Positions 51,501 to 64,000 of a DNA stretch of 64,000 bases are shown here, piece by piece. Where the stretch lies: the NCBI GenBank assembly GCA_038380795.1, contig CM076275.1, positions 5,892,501-5,956,500 of the forward strand. The letters are read 5' to 3'. The stretch is from Pyrocephalus nanus. Lineage: Eukaryota; Chordata; Aves; Passeriformes; Tyrannidae. A model generated the notes under the pieces. That model saw nothing but the letters and a program-made list of their open reading frames with translations. It did not search any database and had not been told where the DNA came from. The translations under genes were made by a program, and so were the position numbers. Within the stretch, counting starts at the first letter, position 1. Each line of letters begins with the position of its first letter.

Positions 51501-54500
51501 TTCTCTTCTGTGTAGTTTCTAAAGGGATGTGTAGAGCATCCCCTTCTTGTCCTGGTAAGATCTCAAGATGCCTGGTCTTGCAAAAATTGTACTCTCATAT
51601 TGGAAAGAGATATCCTAAGTTATTTTTAAGGTTCTAAAATTATGCCTGTTAGACCTTTCCTCTTTCAGAGGCGTTGGTGCAAGTAGGGTCATGAGACAAA
51701 TTTATTTTCTGCTCAGAGTAAGACAATGTAATATATCAGTGAAACTTCTGAAATCTGCATTTCACTTCCAAACAGCTTTTCTGTCCTAATTCAAAGATTA
51801 TCAAGCAGAAGAACCCCATATAACATTATCTCATCTGAATTACTGATAGTAAAGACACAGCAGTGCCCTGAATTAATTTTTGCTTGAACTAGGGTCTCAT
51901 ATAAAAGAAAATTATCTGGTTGGATACAAAAATTGCCCACACAGGAGAACATGAACAGCAGCCCTGGGAGGATTTTTGCAGTAGTTAATGAGGGCTCAAA
52001 ACATGAGTGACTTACTGTGGCTTAAAAAAATCAGAGCATCAGGTGAGCAACTGACAGATTATATTACAGCCATTGGAAGGAAAAATGTGTTTGTTTAAAT
52101 TTCAGCAAAAGGGTGTTAAACTAACAGGTTTTCTCAGTCATTTGCAGTCTCCTAATCCATTAACTCAGCTCAACTGGCAAGTGGTGATGTATAAATCCAT
52201 AATATCTTCCTCATGGTGACGTCACTGGTGACTTTTCTAGTCAAAAAATGCCTAGCTTCAGCTTCCTCAGCCAGATTTATGCTTCTGTTTGTTAGACAAA
52301 ATATTCCATTACTGATGTTTTGGTCCTTGTAAACTGTGATCAGGTCATCCCTTAATCATATCTTTGATTGAAGCCCTGGCATCTGCCATTGCACAGCACG
52401 TTTCCCAAACCTTTAAATCAGCCTGTGTGCTGAAAGCTCTCTAATGCACAAACATCCACCTAGGGCATCCCTCCCTCTGCCTGGACTGAGCCTTCCAACA
52501 AGATGTGCATGATCCTTTATATCCAAAATGTGCCGTGGCAGTAAGATTGGGCAGTTGCAAATAACACCACAGTGAAAACCTGTAGAGCTGTACCAAATAA
52601 AATTTGCTGTTTATCTCCAGCCCCTTGTCCTTGAAGTCTCAATTCTCACCTGGCTTGGTTTGCTTTGTATCCATAGACAGGACAAAACACTCCCATCAAA
52701 CTCAGAATTGGGAAGCTGCCTGATAGTGCCCCTTTCTCCTGTCTTTCTTTTCCCCTTTTTTCCACTTACTCCTAAATTACAGTGAGGACTCACATGTTTT
52801 GCTGCCACAATGAGATTTGACACATTAATAACTCTGCAGAGGAGAAGGCCTCTCCCGCTGGAAGGCAGACTGGAATGAGACTGGAGCAGATGGGCTCTTT
52901 TTTGACATACCCTCCTTTTTAATACAAAGTGATGGGAGTGAGGAATGATGCTTCACTGCAGAAGTCAAGCTTGAAGATAATTTGGTATATTAGGGATGCT
53001 CTGTCTGGAAACACTCAATTTCTTGCTCCCTGCAGAAAGTCACTGGTGTACTTTAGAATGACGGGAGCCACTTTGTATTCACTCAGGTGATTTACAGCCA
53101 TTCAGAAGCAAAAATTTTGCTCTGAAAAGTTTCTTATAATCATAAAGTCTGCTAGGAGGAAGTAGTCTGGCATTGCAAGCCATGCATGGATAACATCTAA
53201 ACAGAGCTGGGCTAGTTTCCCAATGCTGCCACAGGTTTCTGTGGCACCCACCCAAGCTCAGGATGAATTGCTTAAATGCTTTTGGCTTGAAAGGGAATAT
53301 TTCAGTGTGCAACCTATTACAGAAAAGAAAAAATATACTCTAGGCTCCTCATCCCAGACAGAAAGGGACTTAAAAACCCTGATACTCCTTCCTGGAATGA
53401 GAGGACTATTTTAGGTTCAGCCAACAAGCTTTTCCAGACAATTAAAGAGAAAGGGGCATTTTCCCTCTCCTCTTTCAGAGCTGAGCCTAACTGGTCTTGG
53501 GAGCAGATCTGGAGGGCTCAGAAGACGCAGAGGGAGGAGACAAAAACAACAGTGTTTCTCAGGAATGTGACAGTCTTCAAGGAGACTCCCTAATGTCCTT
53601 TCTCCCAGGAAAAGATGAGACTTGAAGCACAGGCACAGAGATTTTAGGCTGTGCTGTGGGGTGGTTTATGAGCCGCTGAGCTGGAGCTTCCCTGGAGCTC
53701 AGCCCTTGCTGCCACAACTTCAAAGGCAGGATTCTACTGCAGGAGGCACCTGCAGGGAAAGTGCCAGCAATTAATATGAGCTTGGTGAAATACAAAGAGA
53801 ATCTAAAGGTGTGGGGCAGCAGCTGGCTGCCTGTCAGTGCCCGGGTATGGAGGTGAGGCTGCAGCATTCCCAGGGGCTGGGATGATGTTCCAGAAGGAGC
53901 AGTGCTGCCCAGTGTCATCAGTGTGTGGAGAGGAAGCAGAGCTTTAGAATGGCGAGGCAGTGAAGTACGAGGGTGAAAGGAGAGATGCAGAGAAGTAAAT
54001 GATGCTGGCAGATTTGAGGAGGGTCAGACAAGAAGGGAGGAGGCTTTCCCTGCACTGGCAGCTGCCTGCACTGCCCACTCGATGTCCTGGCTCCTCATAG
54101 GGTCCAGGGTATAAATAAGGAGCTGGCTCATTTCTGGAGGGACTTTCTTTTCAAAGCAGATCCTTCGTGGACCACTTAATCAAGATGGATTCATAAGGCC
54201 TGTTTCAAGTCATCAGTCTTCCTGAATTATGCATTTCCTTTGATGACTGAGCCCACAAGCAGTGGAGAGGAATATGAATGTGTGACTTGCTGACACCTCT
54301 CCCAGCAACCAAGGCAGTGAACAGGACAGTAAAACAACCTTTGGCTGAAAACAGCTTTCAGTTTAAGAACAGCATAAAGAACAGATGCATCAAGGAAAGC
54401 ACAATGAGAAAAAAATCCCTTTCTAGGACTGGCTTCTATTTGAAGCCACAAAGGTCTGTAATAGCTGCCCATATTATTTCCTAGCAGCAGGACTTCTGCA

Positions 54501-54824
54501 CGTAATCGCCCTGTGAGGTTCATTAATGCAGAGAGGAGCCCATGGTATGGGCTAAAGAGCAAGTTTCCTCCTTTGAACCGAGCCTGGCTGTTGCTGGAAC
54601 AGTGTGTTGCAGATGCTGTGAGTCAGAGCAGGCATGGAGGAGGGAGCCACCTCAGCCCATCAGCTCGACGGGGACAGATTTTTGTGGTTTACTGTCAGCC
54701 TGCTAATTTGATGGCATTTGGAGAAAGCCAGGCATTTTCCAGGCATATGCAAGGCAGGAAGCCGTGTTCTCTGGTTTGCTGGGGTGATTTTGTGAAGTCA
54801 TTTTAAGTCAAAGGGACAGCTAAT

Positions 54825-54840
54825 CCTGCCGTACGGCAGG
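54825..54840. repeat. 16-bp perfect palindrome
   Basis: The sequence cctgccgtacggcagg is identical to its own reverse complement and contains two CpG dinucleotides. Confidence 0.9.
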
Positions 54841-54890
54841 GGATGGGCTGGCTGATGCGGTGTCCCTTCCAGCCTGGTTGTGAGGATTCC
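54836..54890 (+). mobile_element. possible decayed CR1 tail
   Basis: Contains gcaggggatgggctggctga and tgtcccttccagcctggttg, which resembles the CR1 terminal block of the form 'ggcaggggnttggac...ggtcccttccaacc'. There is no clean attctatg tail, so the call is tentative. Confidence 0.35.
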
Positions 54891-57860
54891 CAGGGATAAC
54901 TGTGCCTGCAGAAGTGTTGTTTCCTCCTGTGTACCTACATCTCTGGGGCCCTGGGGAGCTCTGTGTTGCCTCTGGGTCCTGCCTTTCCAGGGGGACTGGA
55001 GTGTGAGTTCCCATATTCCTCCTCATCCTCCCTGCGGGACCGGCAGTACCCTATAGGGAGGTGAAGGGTGAAACCCACATATTCAGCAGATACATCCTAA
55101 ATACTTCTGGTGTAAAGAGCTTGAAAAGAGTCATTCCAGAGGCTCAGCTCATTTCCCTGAACAGCTCACTGTGCTCCAGACATAGCTTTTTCCAGTATTC
55201 ACTGGCAAATTTTTGAAATGGTTTCAAAATCATTTGATCACTCCGTGGGACCACATGGAGTGCATCGATCCAGCTCTGTTCACTTTTTGCTGCACTTGGG
55301 TGGATGACAGAGGGAAGCATTTCTGGGCTGTTTCTTTCCCAGACTGGTTGATACTTAACATATTAATCCAAAAGCACAGCTGTTGCCCCTTAGTCGTGGG
55401 TTGCAGTCTTTCCTTAGACAATTTTTTAAGAATTTATTTTCTGTTTCCCAAATATGTTCAATTGAAAACTAAACAAAAGATCCCTTCTTCTTTTTCTTTT
55501 TTTTTTTGCAATCTGTGACTATAGTTAGTACAAGGTGACAGATGATTGATGACTTTTTTACTTGCAAATATTGTAATTCTCCTGTTCTCCTGTTTCCTAC
55601 AAGCAGACTGATTTTCCAAAAAGACAGATAAGCATATTGAATTCCTGCTGCTACTTTGTCAATAGAAGCATTTTCCAAAACCAGTCTGCATAACACTTGA
55701 TATTTTTTTGTTTATGTGTTTGCTGGCAAGAATTCACCTCCTCTGGGAGTTATTTTCTAAAATACTTGACCCCTGGATTTCCCCGTTCATTGACTCTCAT
55801 GTTCCCCAGACCTGCTCTGAGCAGATTTCAGTGGTGCAATTCCTTTGTAATTAGGACCATTCCTATAATGTCCTTGTACTGGGGCATGTGGAGGAGGGAT
55901 AACAGGTGAAAACAATTATTTCAGAGGTTGATAACAGCCAAAATGCAAAGATGTCTTCAAGGTTAATGATGTCCTCTATGGTCCTAACTGCCTTAAATGA
56001 CTGGAAAAATCTTTGGAGGTCTCCACACTTTTTAAAGAACCTGAATTGTGCCAAAAAGAAGTGGGGGAAATAGTAGAATCTTCAGGAAGAAATAATTCCT
56101 TTCATCTATTCAGATTATTTTGAAATTTTATGCAAGATGAATCCTAGTGAATATTGTTGAATATTTGCTTCAGTTTTAGAATGGTTTTGTTTGGGGGACA
56201 ACAGTAAAATATAGCAGTTTCAACCACTGCTGTCTCATCACTGATGTCATAGCCTTTTTTTGACTTTTTCTACTTAAATCTACATGCTGAGGGGGCTTAA
56301 TACACCAGCCTTCTTACTCATACTCTGTCGTGAACTCGGACTTTTCTTCATGACTTTGTAGGTCTTCCAAGGAGGAGCTGGTGGCACAAACTTCAAGTTG
56401 CTCTGTGGTAGTTTCTTTTGACAGATCCTTTCCCCCTGAGTATCTCCCACGAGCAAAATGTCAGCGTAATTTGGTCCTAGCCATGAATAACCAGTTGGCA
56501 ACCTGTGAGGTCCCTCTTACTGAACCTTAGAGCTCTGCATGCCAAAAACCACTTGGCCTGAAATGCATTAAGATGTCAGGGACGATTATCCTCCTGCATT
56601 TCCTATTCATTAATCACAGCTCTGGCTTTCTTAAACCCCTACGCTTAGCAATTACAAACAGGATTGATGTGGGTTTTACCAGCGTTCTGAGGAATACGTA
56701 CACATAATGTGTTTTTATTTTTTTTTTTTACCTGAATCACTGCACTTTGAAGCAAAACAAGTCGTCTGTTTAGAGCATCTATACACCAGTATCTAATCCT
56801 CAGCTTTGTAAGTGGATGCCAAATTGCCTACAGAAAGCTGAAAGAAAAAAGTATGAAAGTCTTTAAAGATGTTTTTGAGTTACTTATGACTCCCTCGGTC
56901 TGACACTCATGTGAGAGGGCAATTTAGACTTTTCCTTGCAAGGTCTGTTTCAAAAGCAGGTTTCCATGTAATGACTTGATCCTGGCTTTGGAAGTTAATA
57001 AGCTCCTTAGCTCCCTCTACCCATGAACAGAGGTTCCATTTTGGGAACCTGACTGGTGTTTCCTGGAAATGATGTGACTTGGCTTTTTTAACTCACATCG
57101 TAGTTATAAGTCTGAGAACAAGCAAGGGGGAGAAACCCACTGGTAGGCTGAGAAGGAGCCTGAGAACACACACCATCAGGGCAGGGGGAAAGCTCTTCCG
57201 CTGCTCACGTGATTGCATTGTGACACTCCTCCCACTCATTTTCCCTTGTGCATTAAGGTTACTGATGGTACCAGTGCCAATAATTGTCTACATCTCTTGT
57301 GTTTGTACCCCAAAAGAAAAGGCACCAGATCTCAGCCTGGCCTGTGTCCCACACAGCAGCCCGAGCAGGAAGGCAGAGCCTCTGCTCAAGCACCCGCTCT
57401 GTGCGAGGGGGCACAGCAAACAGTTCTGCACAGCAGCAGTGCTGCAGGGGTGGGATCAAAGCTGGGACACCAAGAAATGACCTCTTCTTCATATTGCAGA
57501 GTGTCTCTAATTATTTTTTCACCTCTGACTCAAGAGGAGTGACTAACTCTGCAGTGCCACCCTGATCAATACACACGTGTATTTGAGCAAGTGTGTTCAT
57601 CACATGCACTGAGAAGTAGAGGAGAACAATAAATAAATGAAAAAAAAATTATTTTGTTAGTGATCTGAAGTCTAAAAAAAGTACCTTTTTTTTTTTTGCT
57701 CCCAAATTAGCAAATTCTATAAACTGGCTTTTCTAGTAGTCAGACTCCTTTAACAAGCTGTGACTTCCTGATCTGCTGAAAGTTCATTGTTCAGGCTTGG
57801 TTTTTCCCTGTAAACTATGATTTGAAAAGAAGTAAAGTATCCAGTGGTGACTGAGTGCGT

Positions 57861-57922
57861 AAAAGTTAGGGCTGGGTGAAGAATTCTGTCTAAAAGTTAG
57901 AGCTGAGTGAAAAATTCTTTTT
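57861..57922. repeat. 31-bp imperfect tandem duplication
   Basis: Two copies with a 31-base period, each starting aaaagttag and containing gctg(g/a)gtgaa(g/a)aattct. Located 190-250 bp upstream of exon 6. Confidence 0.85.
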
Positions 57923-58113
57923 AATTTACTTAATAATTTTTTTTTTTTTCATTTCATCAGGGAAGTGGTGCCTCTCTTGAGTTGGATGTTACCTCACAGA
58001 GGGAAGAGGTTTTTCCTATGCTGTCTGCCACATTCATAGATGGGCAAAATTTGTCTTATCCACCCAGAGATGTGTTCCTCTGATGAGCTTCTCCTGTTTC
58101 TCTCCTGTATTAG

Positions 58114-58275
58114 GGATTCATGGATATTGACCTGACCAAATTCAGGGAGAGTGGAGCCAATGTAACTGGCTTCCAGTTGGTGAATTACACAGATACTGTT
58201 CCTGCCAGGATCATGCAACAGTGGAGGAATAATGATGCCAGAGAGCATCCACGTGTGGACTGGAAGAGGCCAAAG
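58114..58275 (+). CDS. GRIA1: GRIA1 exon 6 (GluA1 amino-terminal domain, two N-glycosylation sites)
   Basis: This exon encodes [20 protein letters not shown] through [20 protein letters not shown], 54 codons, phase 0-0, equivalent to human residues about 234-287. It carries two N-glycosylation sequons, ANVT and NYT, at the positions of human N249 and N257. Several differences from remembered human sequence are Lys-to-Arg (KFKES to KFRES, PAK to PAR, QWK to QWR). The acceptor has a clear pyrimidine tract ending in tattag. The donor is unusual: the exon ends aag and the intron begins gcaagt, a GC rather than GT donor with an otherwise ideal consensus. The next exon resumes exactly at YTSALTYDG, so this boundary is required for the conserved protein. 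Confidence 0.96.
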
Positions 58276-59603
<1,328 letters not shown>

Positions 59604-60148
59604 TAGAGCCAGGTCTCCTAAAAACCTCGGGGGCGCACCCAGCAAACTGCTTTTCTTGGTAGCATCGGATGTGTCCTTGCCTGCTTTAACTTTTGCTGAT
59701 GTTCTGGGATGGGAAAGCCAAAATATTATTCCATAAAATCAAGGATCCCAATTTTTATTTTCCCCTCCCTCCGATGCAGACCTGCTCAGACCATGCTTTT
59801 TGCAGATTCTTTAACTCTCCATGAACTCGGCTTCAGTTCCAGGCTGCTAATGAATGCATGTGAATTTTGCCTTATGTGTTGGCTGTCATCAAAATGTTCT
59901 CAAAGTGCAGATTATAGCTTGTTTCATACTGTGAGGATCCATAAAAGTCTTAGTAACAGCCACTTAGGTAGTTTATTCCTCAAATTTGATAATCTTGTTT
60001 TTTTCATGCTGCATAAAAATTCAGATTTTTGAAAAAACAAAAATATGAAGTGAAACAGCAATAGAGAAAAAATACTCTACGCAGGTAGAATATTTTAAAA
60101 TTTCATTAAATTTCAAGGCTGACATTAATTTCTAGCATTTTTTCTTTT

Positions 60149-60150
<2 letters not shown>

Positions 60151-60180
<30 letters not shown>
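60151..60180. repeat. poly(T) run, T30
   Basis: Thirty uninterrupted T, preceded by the T-rich stretch tttttctttttc. The longest homopolymer in the window. Confidence 0.9.
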
Positions 60181-60181
<1 letters not shown>

Positions 60182-60424
60182 ACAGAAATAGATGGTTTCC
60201 TTGAAAATCGTGCTAGTTCTGTGTTATCCAAATGTATCTTGTCCCATCTTCTTTCCTTAACTGGGAAGAAGGCAAGAAGGACAACATTAATTTGGATTAT
60301 TTGTATCATATGTAAAGTTCCCCATGTATTTTGTTTTGATTTGGGCTTTGGTTACTGGTAAATAACAATTCCTCCAAAGCCAAATCTTGCATCTGATTTG
60401 ATTTTATTGCTTGGATTCAATTTG

Positions 60425-60590
60425 TTCCCAAGCCTGTCACTGACTTTCTGTATGACCTTGGGCAAATCACTGTCATAGCTTCTCCAAGCCCTTATAATAA
60501 AATCAGCCTCCCTGATGCATTAGGGAGATCGGTTACCTAATAAACATGAAATACTTGGAAGTCTTCTGATGAGCAATAGCTTCTCAAGCA
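60425..60590 (+). mobile_element. ancient MIR-like (core) SINE relic
   Basis: Contains cactgactttctgtatgacc immediately followed by ttgggcaaatcactgt, which matches the conserved MIR-type sequence 'ctgtgtgaccttgggcaagtcactt'. It then continues through ttctccaagcc and ataataaaatcag in the expected order. The right end (acttggaagtcttctgatga) resembles the 3' part of the amniote MIR. Such elements are very old and occur at low density in birds. Confidence 0.65.
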
Positions 60591-61169
60591 TTTTCCTTTA
60601 TTGAATTTATGAGAATAAGATATCAAAATTAGACAGCCAGAAAATACAATTTTGTGTGTGTGTTGGATAATCTCCTCTGAAGTTTCCTCGTCTCTTCATT
60701 AAAACAAATTCAAAAGTATTAACTTTTCAACTGTTGTGACTTTAGGCAAAGAACATGAAGTCGTTTGCAAAAGTTGCCTCTGTTGAAAAGTCATAGTTTT
60801 AAAAAGGCTTGACCAGTTCACTTGTGATGGTCAAAATAAAAGGCTCTGAAAGAGGCAGGGAAAGAAGCCTCTCAACAAAATTGTAACTATGAATTTAATA
60901 ATCATGCAGCATTTAGTAACGTAGCAGGAAAGAGGCAGATGGAAATAGAAGAACTTGAAATTGAAGGTTTGAGTTATCCTTTCTGTAAAGACTCACAAAC
61001 AGGGCAATTTTTACAGCTGTTCACAGTGGGCTTTCTCTTCACCTCCCATTTGCTAATGCCTAAAATTTTCGGAGCTATTTAAATGCAAAAGGTTTTTCTA
61101 CTTACTTCTGTTCAAATGTCTGGATAAGCTCTCAGATTGCCTTATTTCTGTTTAGTACAGGAAGGAGCC

Positions 61170-61485
61170 ACAGAATCATAAAAAACATTTAGGTTGGAAG
61201 ATCTAAGATCATCGAGCCCAACCATTAGCCCAACACTGCCAAGGCCACCAGTAAACCATGTCCAGAAATGCCACATTTACACATCTTTTAAATCCCTCTG
61301 GGAATGGTGACTCTACCACTTGCTTCCCTGGGCAGCCCCTTCCTATGCTTGACAATGTTTTTTGTGAAGAATTTTTTCCTAATATCTAATCTAAACCTCC
61401 CCTGACAAAACCTGAGGCCATTTCCTCTTGTCCTGTTGTGTTACCTGGGAGAATAGACTGACCCCCACCTCACTATAACCTCATG
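61170..61485 (-). mobile_element. CR1 LINE, antisense 3' end in intron 7
   Basis: Read on the - strand this begins with a ggttttgtcagg-like stretch, continues through a 'ttagattagatattagg' block, then gatttaaaagatgtgtaaat and gacatggtttactggtggcc, and ends with ccaacctaaatg and tatgattctg. On the + strand its far end, acccccacctcactataacc, matches the internal part of the CR1 3' region. It is the same subfamily as the 20.1 kb copy and extends further 5'. Confidence 0.88.
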
Positions 61486-62464
61486 ACGAGGACTCATGGG
61501 TGGCAGGAACAAAAATAAAAAGAGGTATGAAGCACTCTTCATTTTTTAAAAAGAAGAAATCTAGCCTATTTCAGCACAATGTGCGTTGTTAATAATTATT
61601 TGGGGTTTTTATCCCTAGGAAAGTTCTCACAAAATATTGCCTAAAAGCAATACACTGAGGTTTTGGTTGTACTTTGAAAAGGTCATGATCATTTTTAACG
61701 AATTCTTTTTAAAATATTATTTAGTTATCAGACCTAATAAGCAGATAGACAGTCCCTAACTCCTGACTTACCCTGTACAACATCCTGCTGCTCTAGATTT
61801 CCCAGCAAAGAGCTCAGGCCCATCCATGTCTTATACACAAATGTGCTTAAATGCTCCGTGTCTCTGGTTGACTTTACTGGTGCTTAGCACTGTTGAAATC
61901 CACCCTCCCTGTATTTTGCACTGCATTTTTGCATTTTGCATTTACCATCAGACGATGGGAAGCCATGGAAAAGTTGTGCTGCATCCTTGCAGCATGGATG
62001 GCAGGGATCCCTTTTGCCGTTTCAGTGCCACATGGAGATCACAGGATTAAGATTTCATTCATTCAGATAGAAGAAATTGATGCTGTACAGCTGCCTTTTA
62101 GTGCATATAAAGCTACAAAACGAGAGCAACTGTGACCTGAGCTTCAGAAGGGGTCAGAACTTGAAAAGAAAACCAAAGGAGACGTGGAAAAAAAGCAGGC
62201 TTGGGAGTGCTTAAGACAATGGTGCTTTTCCAGTGCATCTATTTTTTAATGGGCATGTTGTGTCTTGTGAGAAGGGAAAAGCATGTTTCTCCAAATGTCA
62301 CCAGGAATACCTCTTGACATGAAAGAGCTTCAGAAAATACTGGCAGATGTTCCTTTTCATGGCAAACCTTTGTGATAATAGCTGGAAAACAAACACATTT
62401 TAAGCAGATTAATGACAGTGCTCCTCTGTAATGAAATACCCTCATTTCTTGACCATGGGTCTTT

Positions 62465-62615
62465 GTTCTGAGGATCTCAGAGTATTTAAAAAGACTGTTA
62501 AATACCTGTCCCCATTTTGCATGTGGGAAAACTTCAGTTGCAGGAACAACAGATTTGTCCAAAACAAGTGGAGAGGCTGAGAGCAAACCTTTAATTCCTA
62601 ATTCGGTGGCATGAG
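62465..62615 (-). mobile_element. ancient MIR-like SINE relic, antisense
   Basis: On the + strand it reads gaggatctcagagtatttaa, then tccccattttgcatgtggga and aaacttcag, then gatttgtccaaaacaagtgg. This is the reverse of the amniote MIR order (ggatctcaaagcgcttta; ccccattttacagatgggga aactgag; cttgcccaaggtca). Diverged but in the correct order and spacing over about 150 bp. Confidence 0.55.
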
Positions 62616-63388
62616 CATTTCTCCATGTGGTCTCCATAGACACCCAAATCTGCACTCTTTTTCCCATGTGCCTGGTCCCCACACAATGTAGGATTCCAAT
62701 TAGGGACCCTTCCCCACGCCAGGCTGGGCATTTTTGCAACCACTCAAATGGCCACGGTGAGAGGAGAAGTTCAGGATGTGGGATGTGATGTGAGCAACAC
62801 TTCAGCTCAGTGGTGCTATCAGCAGAGATTTATGGTTCAGTGTTTCCCATGCAATTTTCATTTACAATCCTAAATTTTTGGGTTCTATTAGTCTGGTGCA
62901 GAGGTAACTAAATTTTCTTGGTAACTGATAAACTCCTCTCTATCAAAAGACAACAGCTGGGACCTGTGGCCACAGTTTCATATTTCCCTCAAATACAGTT
63001 CCCGGTTTGAACTGATAAATCCTTTACCAAAGCCTGACTACGGGTCAGATTTAGAAAATACAAAACCGCACAAAACTCAAGGAGTTCAGAACTGATTTAG
63101 CTCACTGTCACATCCCAAGAGATGATGGGCTCTCATTGGTGATTTAGCTCTCAGGCATTGCTCAGCTAAGTTTTACACCACTAAGTTTTAAGAGAAAGGG
63201 CTTTTTAAAGAAAGGGTAACTTAAGAGAATGGCTGTGCCCATGGCCAGGCATGCTGTAGAGTGAACTTTAGTGAAATCCTGGTGTCAGACAGATGTCCCA
63301 TCTCCCCTGCATGGACCTGAGAGAAATGACTGCACTCTCCTTCCTTCTAAACTTTCCCTCTTGCTGCTGTCTAATCACCACTGCATGA

Positions 63389-64000
<612 letters not shown>

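Larger units (their letters stand above)
46930..58113 (+). other. GRIA1: GRIA1 intron 5
   Basis: An 11184-bp phase 0 GT-AG intron, the largest complete intron in the window, with donor gtgagt and acceptor tgtattag. Contents: a TAATTA-rich stretch (47640-47890), an A-rich run (48522-48550), a short CA repeat near 49079-49091, a possible decayed CR1 tail after a 16-bp palindrome (54825-54890), a 31-bp tandem duplication (57861-57922) and a strong acceptor-like site ending at 57960. I saw no gene. Confidence 0.93.

Noticed and set aside
52325..52520. Possible antisense CR1 fragment (gatcaggtcatcccttaatc)
   Set aside because: A single short match without the neighbouring CR1 blocks. Not enough to call.

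Overview
This window is vertebrate nuclear DNA and almost certainly avian. It lies inside one gene, GRIA1, which encodes the AMPA-type glutamate receptor subunit GluA1 and is transcribed on the + strand. The avian call rests on CR1 retroposon copies ending in the bird-typical 3' tail (a 'ccttccaac' block followed by repeats of 'attctatg'), on ancient MIR-like relics, and on long intronic homopolymers. I saw no bacterial-style gene packing, operon, phage, CRISPR array or transposase gene.

Coding content is six short exons in the last 24 kb: 40265-40504 (240 bp), 41872-42056 (185 bp), 46876-46929 (54 bp), 58114-58275 (162 bp), 59346-59513 (168 bp) and 63434-63538 (105 bp). Their lengths and phases fit GRIA1 exons 3-8. 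Joined, they encode 304 complete residues, matching human GluA1 precursor residues about 75-378 (my recollection and count of the human protein). This is most of the extracellular amino-terminal domain, which controls subunit dimerisation and subtype-specific assembly. Both cysteines of the domain's disulfide (human C75 and C323) and three N-glycosylation sequons (N249, N257, N363) are present. The signal peptide, exon 2, the ligand-binding domain, the pore and the flip/flop exons are outside the window.

Layout: 1-40264 is the 3' part of intron 2, in which I recognise no exon. It holds two clear CR1 fragments (15.5 and 20.1 kb), a weaker one (32.9 kb), simple repeats and a degenerate TG-rich minisatellite (23.7-24.0 kb). 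Introns 3 to 7 are 1367, 4819, 11184, 1070 and 3920 bp. Intron 7 carries an antisense CR1 flanked by two ancient MIR-like relics. Intron 8 begins at 63539 and runs off the window.

The main oddities concern splicing. Intron 6 begins with GC rather than GT. The donors of introns 4 and 7 are poor matches to consensus. Strong unused-looking acceptor sequences lie 103 bp upstream of exon 5 and 153 bp upstream of exon 6, and use of either would introduce a stop codon. I found no convincing nested gene, retrogene or new molecular system; the other long open frames look like chance ORFs in intron sequence.
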